Shown here piece after piece: positions 1 through 5,568 of a DNA stretch of 9,160 bases. Numbering within the stretch: position 1 is the stretch's first letter; every line of letters starts with the position of its first letter. A model generated the notes under the pieces. That model was not told where the DNA came from. It searched no databases and worked only from the letters and a program-made list of their open reading frames with translations. The translations under genes and the position numbers were made by a program. The stretch spans positions 1-9,160 of the forward strand of contig JAOZQB010000118.1 of NCBI GenBank assembly GCA_029932445.1. Reading direction: 5' to 3'. Source of the stretch: Bacteroidales bacterium (GTDB taxonomy: Bacteria > Bacteroidota > Bacteroidia > Bacteroidales > JAADGE01).

Positions 1-203
1 AAATGACTTTAATTGCTTTTTATTTAACAAAAATGTATCAACCTTTGTATATGTTCGGGATTATGTTTGTAGCTGTTTTACTTAATAAACCGTCATTACA
101 ACGGTTTCTGAATAAAGCTCTTGAAAATCGAGAAGAGCATACCATTCTCGAAGATACAAAACAATCTGATGAAGAAAATGATAAAAAAAATCAAATAAAA
201 TAA
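1..203 (+). CDS. C-terminal end of a probable membrane protein (5' partial)
   Basis: The reading frame is open at the left edge of the window and stops with TAA at 201-203. The ATG at 3-5 may be an internal methionine rather than the true start. The visible ~66 residues hold one hydrophobic stretch (about residues 12-28, around PLYMFGIMFVAVLL), followed by a short basic segment and a highly charged Glu/Asp/Lys-rich tail that looks cytoplasmic. This is how the last transmembrane helix and tail of a multi-pass inner-membrane protein look, for example an O-antigen ligase/polymerase type protein, but I see no family-specific motif and do not assign a function. Only 17 nt separate it from panB, so the two are probably co-transcribed. 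A free-standing one-helix small protein starting at position 3 is the alternative. Confidence 0.55.
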   Translation, partial: MTLIAFYLTKMYQPLYMFGIMFVAVLLNKPSLQRFLNKALENREEHTILEDTKQSDEENDKKNQIK

Positions 204-220
204 ATTTAAAATGTAAAGAT

Positions 221-1036
221 ATGTCAATTCATAAAACAGCACGGAAAATAACAACGCACGTTTTACAAGCCATGAAGGCGAAAAACGAAAAAATTGCCAT
301 GTTAACGGCTTATGATTATTCAATAGCAAAATTAGTCGATCAAGCCGGCATTGATGTGATATTAGTAGGTGATTCCGCCGCAAATGTAATGGCGGGATAT
401 GATACAACATTGCCTTTAACATTGGATGAAATTATTTACCATGCAAAATCGGTTATGAGAGCCGTTGAAAAAGCATTGGTTGTAGTTGATTTGCCTTTCG
501 GAACCTATCAAGGAAATTCAAAACATGCTTTGGATTCCGCCATCAGAATTATGAAAGAAACAGGAGCACACGCTGTAAAATTGGAGGGCGGTGCGGAAGT
601 TAAAGAATCTGTAATCAGAATTTTGTCTGCCGGAATTCCTGTTATGGGACATCTCGGATTAATGCCGCAATCCATTCATAAGTTCGGAACTTATGTGGTA
701 CGTGCAAAGGAAGAAGAAGAAGCCAATCAATTGAAAAAAGATGCCAAATTGTTAGAAGAATTGGGTTGTTTTGCTCTTGTACTTGAAAAAATTCCGGCTA
801 AATTAGCCGAAGAAGTTTCTCAAAGTATTAAAATTCCCGTTATCGGAATTGGTGCCGGTGGCGGTGTTGACGGCCAGGTTTTGGTTATTCATGATATGTT
901 GGGATTAACACAGGAATTTTCACCGCGCTTTTTAAGACGTTATCACGATTTAGCATCTGAAATAAAAGGAGCGGTTTCGGCTTATGTAAAAGATGTTCGG
1001 TCGCAAGATTTCCCGAATGAAAAAGAACAGTATTAA
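221..1036 (+). CDS. panB: 3-methyl-2-oxobutanoate hydroxymethyltransferase (ketopantoate hydroxymethyltransferase)
   Basis: PanB transfers a hydroxymethyl group from 5,10-methylene-tetrahydrofolate to 2-oxoisovalerate, giving ketopantoate, the first committed step of pantothenate and coenzyme A synthesis in the cytoplasm. The 271 residues match the usual family length (E. coli ~264) and form one TIM barrel. Visible family motifs are MLTAYDYSIAKLVDQAG (27-43), VGDSAANVMAGYDTTLP (49-65), the KLEGG segment at 120-124, VMGHLGLMPQS (141-151) and IGIGAGGGVDGQVLV (208-222). By comparison with E. coli PanB, the Mg ligands would be Asp51, Asp90 and Glu122, with Lys120 in the substrate pocket and Glu189 as catalytic base. 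All are present. The glycine-rich loop reads GAGGGVDGQ instead of the more common GAGxxxDGQ with Asn/Pro, a minor variation. The ATG at 221 places the conserved N-terminus at the expected distance. The gene sits 17 nt after the upstream frame and 21 nt before the thioesterase gene, implying an operon. Confidence 0.97.
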   Translation: MSIHKTARKITTHVLQAMKAKNEKIAMLTAYDYSIAKLVDQAGIDVILVGDSAANVMAGYDTTLPLTLDEIIYHAKSVMRAVEKALVVVDLPFGTYQGNSKHALDSAIRIMKETGAHAVKLEGGAEVKESVIRILSAGIPVMGHLGLMPQSIHKFGTYVVRAKEEEEANQLKKDAKLLEELGCFALVLEKIPAKLAEEVSQSIKIPVIGIGAGGGVDGQVLVIHDMLGLTQEFSPRFLRRYHDLASEIKGAVSAYVKDVRSQDFPNEKEQY

Positions 1037-1057
1037 CGAAAAGTTGAAAGTTTAGTA

Positions 1058-1465
1058 ATGCAAAACTACATCTACAAAACCGAATTTGAAGTAAGAGATT
1101 ATGAGTGTGATCTTCAGGGGATTGTAAACAATTCAGTCTATCAGAATTATTTGGAGCATACACGTCATAAATTTTTGCTTGCAACAGGTTTGGATTTTGC
1201 AAAGCTTCATAAAGAGCAGATTGACCCGGTTGTTTATCGCGTTGAAATTGACTATAAATTTTCGCTTAAAAGTGGTGATAAATTTATATCTTATCTCAAT
1301 TATGAACGGAAAGGTCATTTGAAAACTATTTTTAATCAATATATTCACCGAAAATCGGATAACAAACTTATCCTAAAAGCAAAAGTGATTGTCGTAATCT
1401 TAAAAAACGGGAAACCGATTTTACCGGATGTGTTTTTTGATGCATTCGAAAAATATAAAACATAA
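1058..1465 (+). CDS. Acyl-CoA thioesterase, hotdog fold (4-hydroxybenzoyl-CoA thioesterase/YbgC type)
   Basis: This 135-residue protein has the length and layout of single-domain 4HBT hotdog thioesterases, which hydrolyse acyl-CoA thioesters as cytoplasmic dimers or tetramers. The N-terminal signature is clear: RDYECDLQGIVNNSVYQNYLE (13-33, written as 13-16 plus DLQGIVNNSVYQNYLE at 18-33), in which Asp18 corresponds to the catalytic Asp of the DxxGxVxNxxY motif. The second half holds the expected beta strands, including the VEIDYKFSLKSGDKF segment near residues 63-77. The substrate cannot be read from the sequence, as YbgC relatives act on short-chain or hydroxybenzoyl-type acyl-CoAs. The gene lies 21 nt after panB on the same strand and its stop codon touches the following terminator, so it is probably the last gene of the panB operon. 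A link to coenzyme A supply is suggestive only. Confidence 0.88.
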   Translation: MQNYIYKTEFEVRDYECDLQGIVNNSVYQNYLEHTRHKFLLATGLDFAKLHKEQIDPVVYRVEIDYKFSLKSGDKFISYLNYERKGHLKTIFNQYIHRKSDNKLILKAKVIVVILKNGKPILPDVFFDAFEKYKT

Positions 1466-1492
1466 AAAACGGGCTTTTTAAAGCCCGTTTTT
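1465..1492. terminator. Bidirectional intrinsic terminator between the panB operon and glnN
   Basis: A perfect 12-bp stem, AAAACGGGCTT-type on the left (1465-1476) and its complement on the right (1481-1492), closes on a 4-nt loop. It has a GC-rich core (CGGGC/GCCCG) flanked by A on one side and T on the other, so it yields a hairpin followed by a U-run in both directions. It starts at the last base of the thioesterase stop codon and ends 3 nt before the glnN stop codon, which fits a shared terminator for two convergent transcripts. Confidence 0.93.
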
Positions 1493-1495
1493 AGT

Positions 1496-3688
1496 TTATC
1501 TGTTAAACAAAAGTTCCCGATATTTCGGTAAAGGCCATATTTCATCATCAACAATTAATTCTAATTTGTCGATATGATAACGAATTTTGTCTAAATACGG
1601 TTTTACATTAAGTTCATATTTTTCAATACGGTCAATGCAATTTTCGATAACATTTGCTTTTTTGCGTTCTTCAATCATTTCTTGGGTCATTAAACTGATT
1701 TGTGTTGTATGATGAGAAATTTTCTTAATGGTTCCGATTCGTCGACTTGCTAATGCTTCCAAATCACTTTCATCTTCAATAATTTCTTTCAATTCTTTTA
1801 CGCTGGTTATCAGTATATTTTGATATTTTATTGCCGTCGGAATAATATGATTGATTGCCAAATCACCAAGAATTCGTGCCTCAATTTGTATTTTTTGAAC
1901 ATATTCGCAAATTCTGATTTCGTATCTTGAATGTAATTCCTTGCTGTTTAATACATTATTGCGTTCGTATAAATCTATTGTATCTTTGCTGATAAATGCC
2001 TCAAACGCTTTGCCGGCTTCTCGGATATTGGTTAAACCGCGTTTTTTTGCTTCTTTTGTCCATTCCTCGCTGTAACCGTTGCCTTCAAATCGAATGTCTT
2101 TAGATTCTTTGATGTATTTTCTTAATATTCTTAAAACGGCATTATCCTTTTTAATTCCTTCATTTATCAGTATGTCAACTTCTTTTTTAAATTTAATAAG
2201 TTGATCGGCAAGTGCCGTATTTAAAGCAAGAAGAGGGCCTGCGTTATTTTCGTTGGATCCGACGGCTCTGAATTCAAAACGATTTCCCGTAAAGGCAAAA
2301 GGTGAGGTTCGGTTTCTGTCGGTATTGTCAAGTAAAATTTCAGGTATTTTTGCAATATCCAATTTTAAATTTGCGGAGATGTCTTGCGATTTTTTCTTTT
2401 CCGGAACCTTTTGCTCAATTTTATTTAACATGTCGTCTAATTTACTTCCGAGAAAAACAGATATAATTGCCGGCGGTGCTTCATTTCCTCCTAAACGATG
2501 TTGATTGCCGGCAGACATAATGGTTGCTCGCAGCAAATCGTTGTGTTTTTTTACCGCAGTGATGATATTAATCAAAAAGCTTAGAAACAGCAGATTGCTT
2601 TTTGGTGTATTTCCGGGTTTTAAAAGATTAATACCGGTGTCGGTAGCCAAAGACCAATTATTATGTTTCCCCGAACCGTTAATACCCGCAAAAGGTTTCT
2701 CATGAAATAAAACGTTAAAACGATGTTTTTTCGCAATCTTTCGCATTATCTTCATTAACAGTTGATTGTGGTCATTTGCCAAATTGGCTTCTTCAAAAAT
2801 CGGAGCACATTCAAATTGATTTGGTGCTACTTCGTTATGCCGAGTTTTTATCGGAATTCCCAGTTTGTGTGCTTCAATTTCAAATTCTTTCATATAAGCC
2901 AAAACCCGTTCGGGTATCGAACTGAAATAATGATCGCTGAGTTGTTGATCTTTTGCGGAAGCATGTCCCATTAAAGTTCTTCCTGTCAGCACCAAATCAG
3001 GGCGTGCATTGAACAGAGCTTCGTCAACCAAAAAATATTCTTGTTCCCAACCCAAAGTTGCAATCACTTTATTAACACTTTTATCAAAATATTTACAGAC
3101 ATCGGTTGCAGCTGTATCAAGTACATTCAGTGATTTTAACAGAGGGGTTTTATAATCCAATGCTTCTCCGGTATATGAAACAAAAATAGTAGGGATACAA
3201 AGTGTTTTATCTACAATAAAAGCCGGAGAAGTCGGATCCCAAGCCGTGTAACCTCTTGCTTCAAAAGTGTTTCGTAAGCCGCCGTGCGGAAAACTGGATG
3301 CATCGGGTTCTTGTTGAACGAGCAATTCACCGTCGAAAGTTTCAAAAGAGTTTCCGTTTTGATCGATACTGATAAACGCATCGTGCTTTTCGGCGGTATT
3401 TCCGGTTAAAGGGTGAAACCAATGTGTGTAGTGCGTTGCTCCTTTTCCGGTAGCCCATTCTTTCATTCCGGAAGCAATCTGGTCGGCTGTTTTTCGGTTA
3501 ATTTTTGCTCCGGTTTCAATGGAATTTATCACATTTTTATAGGCATCTTTTGACAGGTATTTTTGCATTTTAGGTAAATCAAACACATCGGAACCGAAAT
3601 AATCGGAAATTTTCTCCGAAGGAAAAACAACTTCCGGAACAGGTCTGTTATTTAATTCTTCAAGGGCATTAAATCGAATTGTTGACAT
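1496..3688 (-). CDS. glnN: Glutamine synthetase type III (GSIII, GlnN)
   Basis: The enzyme makes glutamine from glutamate, ammonia and ATP and is the main ammonium-assimilating enzyme in the cytoplasm. At 730 residues it matches the Bacteroides fragilis GSIII (about 729) and is far longer than types I or II (about 350-470). The N-terminal GSIII-specific region includes GATHYTHWFHPLTGNTAEKH (83-102) and SSFPHGGLRNTFEARGYTAW (131-150). The catalytic domain shows GWEQEYF (213-219, metal-binding glutamates), HNEVAPNQFE (284-293), the ATP/glutamate-site NGSGKHNNWS (337-346) and SAGNQHRLGGNEAPPA just after residue 390. Then follow RNRTSPFAFTGNRFEFRAVG and a helical C-terminal region. No key motif is missing. 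The start codon gives MSTIRFNALEELNNRP, the usual GSIII N-terminus. It is a single gene convergent with panB and divergent from the T9SS cargo gene, with a long upstream region holding a -7 box and a perfect dyad. It is often annotated simply as glnA. Confidence 0.97.
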   Translation of the reverse strand: MSTIRFNALEELNNRPVPEVVFPSEKISDYFGSDVFDLPKMQKYLSKDAYKNVINSIETGAKINRKTADQIASGMKEWATGKGATHYTHWFHPLTGNTAEKHDAFISIDQNGNSFETFDGELLVQQEPDASSFPHGGLRNTFEARGYTAWDPTSPAFIVDKTLCIPTIFVSYTGEALDYKTPLLKSLNVLDTAATDVCKYFDKSVNKVIATLGWEQEYFLVDEALFNARPDLVLTGRTLMGHASAKDQQLSDHYFSSIPERVLAYMKEFEIEAHKLGIPIKTRHNEVAPNQFECAPIFEEANLANDHNQLLMKIMRKIAKKHRFNVLFHEKPFAGINGSGKHNNWSLATDTGINLLKPGNTPKSNLLFLSFLINIITAVKKHNDLLRATIMSAGNQHRLGGNEAPPAIISVFLGSKLDDMLNKIEQKVPEKKKSQDISANLKLDIAKIPEILLDNTDRNRTSPFAFTGNRFEFRAVGSNENNAGPLLALNTALADQLIKFKKEVDILINEGIKKDNAVLRILRKYIKESKDIRFEGNGYSEEWTKEAKKRGLTNIREAGKAFEAFISKDTIDLYERNNVLNSKELHSRYEIRICEYVQKIQIEARILGDLAINHIIPTAIKYQNILITSVKELKEIIEDESDLEALASRRIGTIKKISHHTTQISLMTQEMIEERKKANVIENCIDRIEKYELNVKPYLDKIRYHIDKLELIVDDEIWPLPKYRELLFNR

Positions 3689-3742
3689 TTTTCAGTGTTT
3701 TAAAGTTTAGTTTACAAAAAACATAATTATTTTTTATAAAAG

Positions 3743-3750
3743 CAAATATA
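3743..3750 (-). promoter_or_regulatory. Candidate -7 box of the glnN promoter
   Basis: On the - strand these bases read TATATTTG, an exact match to the Bacteroidota -7 consensus TAnnTTTG. The box lies about 55 nt upstream of the glnN start, giving a plausible short leader. No good -33 TTG is present at the expected distance. The corresponding region is instead occupied by a perfect inverted repeat, which could mean that transcription depends on an activator or is blocked by a repressor. Confidence 0.5.
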
Positions 3751-3755
3751 TTTAC

Positions 3756-3790
3756 TAAATCATATAAATTATTTTAATTTATATGATTTA
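3756..3790. promoter_or_regulatory. Perfect 16-bp inverted repeat, operator candidate upstream of glnN
   Basis: The left arm TAAATCATATAAATTA (3756-3771) and the right arm TAATTTATATGATTTA (3775-3790) are exact reverse complements separated by TTT. The dyad begins 5 nt upstream of the - strand -7 box, so it covers the -33 region of glnN. It is AT-rich and has no adjoining U-tract, which argues against a terminator. A dimeric regulator binding site is the simplest reading, and glnN is a natural target for nitrogen control. The regulator is not known from the sequence. A cruciform or hairpin with no regulatory role is the alternative. Confidence 0.55.
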
Positions 3791-3872
3791 AAATTACAAA
3801 ATGTAAATTATACACTACAAATTCACTAATTTCATAAATTATGTATTTCTTTTTAATTCTCTGAATTATTTG

Positions 3873-3880
3873 TAACTTTG
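3873..3880 (+). promoter_or_regulatory. Candidate -7 box for the T9SS cargo gene
   Basis: TAACTTTG matches the Bacteroidota -7 consensus TAnnTTTG exactly. It lies 79 nt before the start codon of the secreted protein gene and 17 nt before the first copy of the 14-bp direct repeat. The -33 region holds only a T-rich tract (about 3846-3854) and no TTG. The predicted transcript would start near 3886, outside the repeat-bounded unit. Confidence 0.45.
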
Positions 3881-3897
3881 TAACAGACGTAAAATTT

Positions 3898-3911
3898 AAC
3901 CGTTAAAAACA
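3898..3911 (+). repeat. 14-bp direct repeat, copy 1
   Basis: AACCGTTAAAAACA, identical to the sequence at 5067-5080. This copy precedes the T9SS cargo gene by 48 nt and overlaps the AAACAGATAA repeat (3907-3916) that recurs at 4907-4916 just after the gene. Confidence 0.7.
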
Positions 3912-3959
3912 GATAATTACGTATATACAAGTGTTGTGCATCATAAATAAATAAAAATC

Positions 3960-4892
3960 ATGAAATCTCTAAATCATTTTATCTTAACAATTTTTCTTGT
4001 TGTATTTTCCCATGAGACAATAAAATCTCAAACTTATGTCCCTTTTCCAAATTCTGGAATTATTTGGAATATTATAACTACAAATGACACATTTGACCCT
4101 CACTCTCCATACAAAAACAGATATGGATTAATTGGAGACACTTTAATTAATGATACTTTATACAGCAAATTATATGTTTTAGAAAATGACACAAATCTTA
4201 ACATTATCAATGGATCTTATGTAGGTGCAATTAGAGAAAATAATAAACACGTTTATTACAAAGATATTAGTTTTCCTACAAAAGATATTTTACTTTATGA
4301 CTTTTCCTTACAACAGGGAGATACAATGTATTACGATTATTATGGTTTTTTAGGTAATATTGAACCATACATAAATAGTCATTTTAATGTAGTTGCAAAT
4401 ATTGATAGTATTTTAATTAACAATAAATACAGAAAAAGGTTTAACTTCGAAAATTCGGATATTTGGATAGAAGGAATAGGGAGTATTTTTGGACAAGGTT
4501 TAATTCATCCTATTGCACAATATCCTTTAAATGGTGATGTTGTAACAGTTGCATGCATTAAACATAATGATACAATATTACATTTAGGAAATCCTCTATG
4601 CGATAAATGCTTTTGTTCGTTAAATATTAGAGGAATTGAAAACAATAAAGTAAGATTATATGTATTCCCTAATCCTGTAACTTCTGTTTTTAATATAAGA
4701 TTTGACTATATAGAAAGAGAAGTCTATAATTTATCAATAATTGATTGTGTCGGGAAAAAAGTTTTTTCAAAAATAAACATAAAAAAAGGGAATATTTCAA
4801 TAAACAAAGAAAACTTAAATTCAGGACTTTATTTTATTATTCTAAAAGATGATAAAGGTAGGGTTTACTCTGAAAAAATCATAATAGAGTAA
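3960..4892 (+). CDS. Secreted protein with type IX secretion C-terminal sorting domain, function unknown
   Basis: The 310-residue product starts with a Sec signal peptide (MKSLNHFILTIFLVVFSHETIKSQ, basic then hydrophobic, cleavage near residue 24) and ends with a T9SS type A sorting tail from about residue 233. The tail is seen as YVFPNPVTSVFNIRF (234-248), LSIIDCVGKKVF and LNSGLYFIILKDDKG (286-300). It is therefore predicted to cross the outer membrane by the Por system and be attached to the surface or released. The middle part (25-213) contains GDTLINDTLYSKLY, LYDFSLQQGDTMYYDYY and WIEGIGSIFGQGL. Similar segments are common in secreted Bacteroidota proteins of unknown role, and I recognise no catalytic motif. 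A CxxCxC cluster (214-219) just before the tail could form disulfides. The gene is visibly richer in A+T and in AAT/AAA/ATA codons than panB, glnN or alaS, consistent with acquisition. It starts 48 nt after the 14-bp repeat and is followed by the palindrome. Confidence 0.88.
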   Translation: MKSLNHFILTIFLVVFSHETIKSQTYVPFPNSGIIWNIITTNDTFDPHSPYKNRYGLIGDTLINDTLYSKLYVLENDTNLNIINGSYVGAIRENNKHVYYKDISFPTKDILLYDFSLQQGDTMYYDYYGFLGNIEPYINSHFNVVANIDSILINNKYRKRFNFENSDIWIEGIGSIFGQGLIHPIAQYPLNGDVVTVACIKHNDTILHLGNPLCDKCFCSLNIRGIENNKVRLYVFPNPVTSVFNIRFDYIEREVYNLSIIDCVGKKVFSKINIKKGNISINKENLNSGLYFIILKDDKGRVYSEKIIIE

Positions 4893-4917
4893 AAACGAAG
4901 CACAACAAACAGATAAA

Positions 4918-5059
4918 CAACATGCGGTTCAGCAGAAATCCGCAAGGACAAAGGGGACTTGCATGGTCGCAAAAATTTTAAATTTGTAAAATAAAAAATA
5001 AGGTAAAGATTTGTGCTGTGAGCAATCCGAGATTTTGTCGGAATTTAAACCGCACGTTG
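4918..5059. repeat. Long imperfect palindrome downstream of the T9SS cargo gene (attC-like fold)
   Basis: CAACATGCGGTT (4918-4929) pairs with AACCGCACGTTG (5048-5059) at 11 of 12 positions. Inside this, AAATCCG (4936-4942) pairs with TCGGAATTT (5038-5046) apart from a bulged base. GACAAA (4947-4952) pairs with TTTGTC (5034-5039), competing at one base. TTGC (4959-4962) pairs with GCAA (5022-5025). The tip is an AT-rich loop around 4975-5005. The result is a long interrupted hairpin with unpaired bases mainly on the left arm. There is no U-tract, so it does not look like a terminator. The size and the bulged, asymmetric stem resemble folded attC sites of integron cassettes, but the classical core sites are not clear. 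Confidence 0.6.
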
Positions 5060-5066
5060 CCTATTC

Positions 5067-5080
5067 AACCGTTAAAAACA
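5067..5080 (+). repeat. 14-bp direct repeat, copy 2
   Basis: An exact copy of 3898-3911, located 7 nt after the right arm of the palindrome. The very next base starts the remnant of the leucine-rich-repeat gene, so both copies stand just upstream of a secreted-protein gene. Confidence 0.7.
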
Positions 5081-5409
5081 ATTAAAAAGGCTTTTATGTT
5101 TTTATTATTTAACCAAGTTGTTTTGGTCAATTAACTGATGTTCCTGATAATAATTTTGAACAATCCTTAATAGATTTAGGATATGATAACGGATCTCTTG
5201 ACGATTATGCTTCTACTGCAAAAATAAACGGTATCACAGTTTTAAATATGCAAGAAAAAAATATTGCCGATTTAACAGGCATTGAAGATTTTTTATCACT
5301 TGTTGAATGATGGTGTTTTTATAATCAGTTGATTAATCTTGATATTTCACAAAATACTGATTTAGCATTATTAGTATGATTTCCGGCGGATATTATTTCC
5401 TGATGATGA
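5081..5409 (+). pseudogene. Decayed leucine-rich-repeat secreted protein (BspA-like), 5' part only
   Basis: In the frame starting at 5122 the translation reads FGQLTDVPDNNFEQSLIDLG, YDNGSLDDYASTAKINGIT, VLNMQEKNIADLTGIEDF, then LSLVE-stop-WCFYNQLINLDIS. This is the standard N-terminus of Bacteroidota secreted LRR proteins (VPDxNFEQALIDLGYD, DLTGIEDF, then LxxLxCxxNQLxxLDVSxNTxL repeats). The gene is broken. Aligned on the repeat, the TGA at 5308-5310 replaces a Leu (TTA to TGA) and the TGA at 5377-5379 replaces the conserved Cys (TGT or TGC to TGA). Three more TGA codons lie at 5401-5409. Upstream, a signal peptide (KKAFMFLLF) is readable only in another frame (5084-5110), and its expected ATG is ATT at 5081-5083. 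A frameshift near 5111-5121 is thus required. Homology ends at about 5400 and no sorting tail remains. It is probably not expressed as a full protein. Confidence 0.8.
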
Positions 5410-5568
5410 AATTCTGATTGTCAGAAAGAAAAAATAATATTACATCTTTTTATTAATACTTTGAAGATATTTTTACATTTTTGCAGTGTAAAATCGGAAT
5501 TCTGTTTTCAGAAATCGGGATTTAATAACCTTTAATGTTATAATGTACAGAAAATCAATTATTTACAA
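5410..5568 (+). other. alaS upstream region with two similar small hairpins
   Basis: This AT-rich leader holds two related dyads, AATTCTG-ATTGT-CAGAAA (5410-5427) and AATTCTG-TTTT-CAGAAA (5498-5514). It also has an 11-bp near-identical direct repeat, AAATCGGAATT (5491-5501) and AAATCGGGATT (5512-5522), spaced 21 bp apart, about two helical turns. The alaS promoter should lie here, but no box with correct spacing is evident. CATTTTTG (5476-5483) is the nearest match to TAnnTTTG and lacks a -33 partner. The repeats could be regulator sites or leader structure for alaS. Confidence 0.35.

Larger units (their letters stand above)
3898..5066 (+). mobile_element. Candidate gene cassette bounded by 14-bp direct repeats
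   Basis: The unit starts with AACCGTTAAAAACA at 3898-3911 and is followed immediately by an exact second copy at 5067-5080. Between them lie one promoterless-looking gene (T9SS cargo, 3960-4892) and a ~140-nt imperfect palindrome at the 3' end. One gene plus one long folded recombination-like site, with a short repeated junction sequence, is the architecture of an integron cassette. The repeat is not a match to the classical GTTRRRY core (it reads GTTAAAA), and no integrase is seen. Smaller repeats reinforce the boundaries: TGTTGTGC at 3932-3939 is the reverse complement of GCACAACA at 4900-4907, and AAACAGATAA occurs at 3907-3916 and 4907-4916. The mobile interpretation is inference. Confidence 0.35.

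Noticed and set aside
204..220. Riboswitch or promoter in front of panB
   Set aside because: The gap is only 17 nt, too short for either, and read-through from the upstream gene is more likely.
96..1348. - strand open frames opposite the first genes, panB and the thioesterase
   Set aside because: They overlap recognised genes completely, with implausible residue composition and no conserved motifs.
2253..2974. Several + strand open frames opposite glnN (2253-2504, 2505-2705, 2762-2974)
   Set aside because: They lie wholly inside the well-conserved glnN coding sequence on the other strand, have no family signature, and are the shadows expected of a long AT-rich gene.
3689..3959. Small protein-coding genes or RNA genes in the glnN-T9SS cargo intergenic region
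   Set aside because: There is no open frame of useful length and no tRNA-like or other RNA fold. The region is explained by promoter boxes, the dyad and the repeat.
3898..5080. CRISPR array
   Set aside because: There are only two copies of the 14-bp repeat, more than 1 kb apart with a gene between, and no regular spacers.
5081..5409. TGA read as an amino acid in this organism
   Set aside because: All intact genes in the window avoid internal TGA, and the LRR remnant also has a lost ATG and a frameshift. Positions aligned to conserved Leu and Cys do not call for a single amino acid, so point mutations explain the stops better.
5375..5437. Short frame reading YDFRRILFPDDEILIVRKKK followed by TAA across the end of the LRR remnant
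   Set aside because: It has no start codon, is only about 20 residues long and has no recognisable family. It is likely a chance frame.
5460..5483. alaS promoter made of TTTG (5460-5463) and CATTTTTG (5476-5483)
   Set aside because: Only 12 nt separate the two elements, far less than the roughly 17-23 usual for Bacteroidota promoters, and the -7 box has a mismatch.
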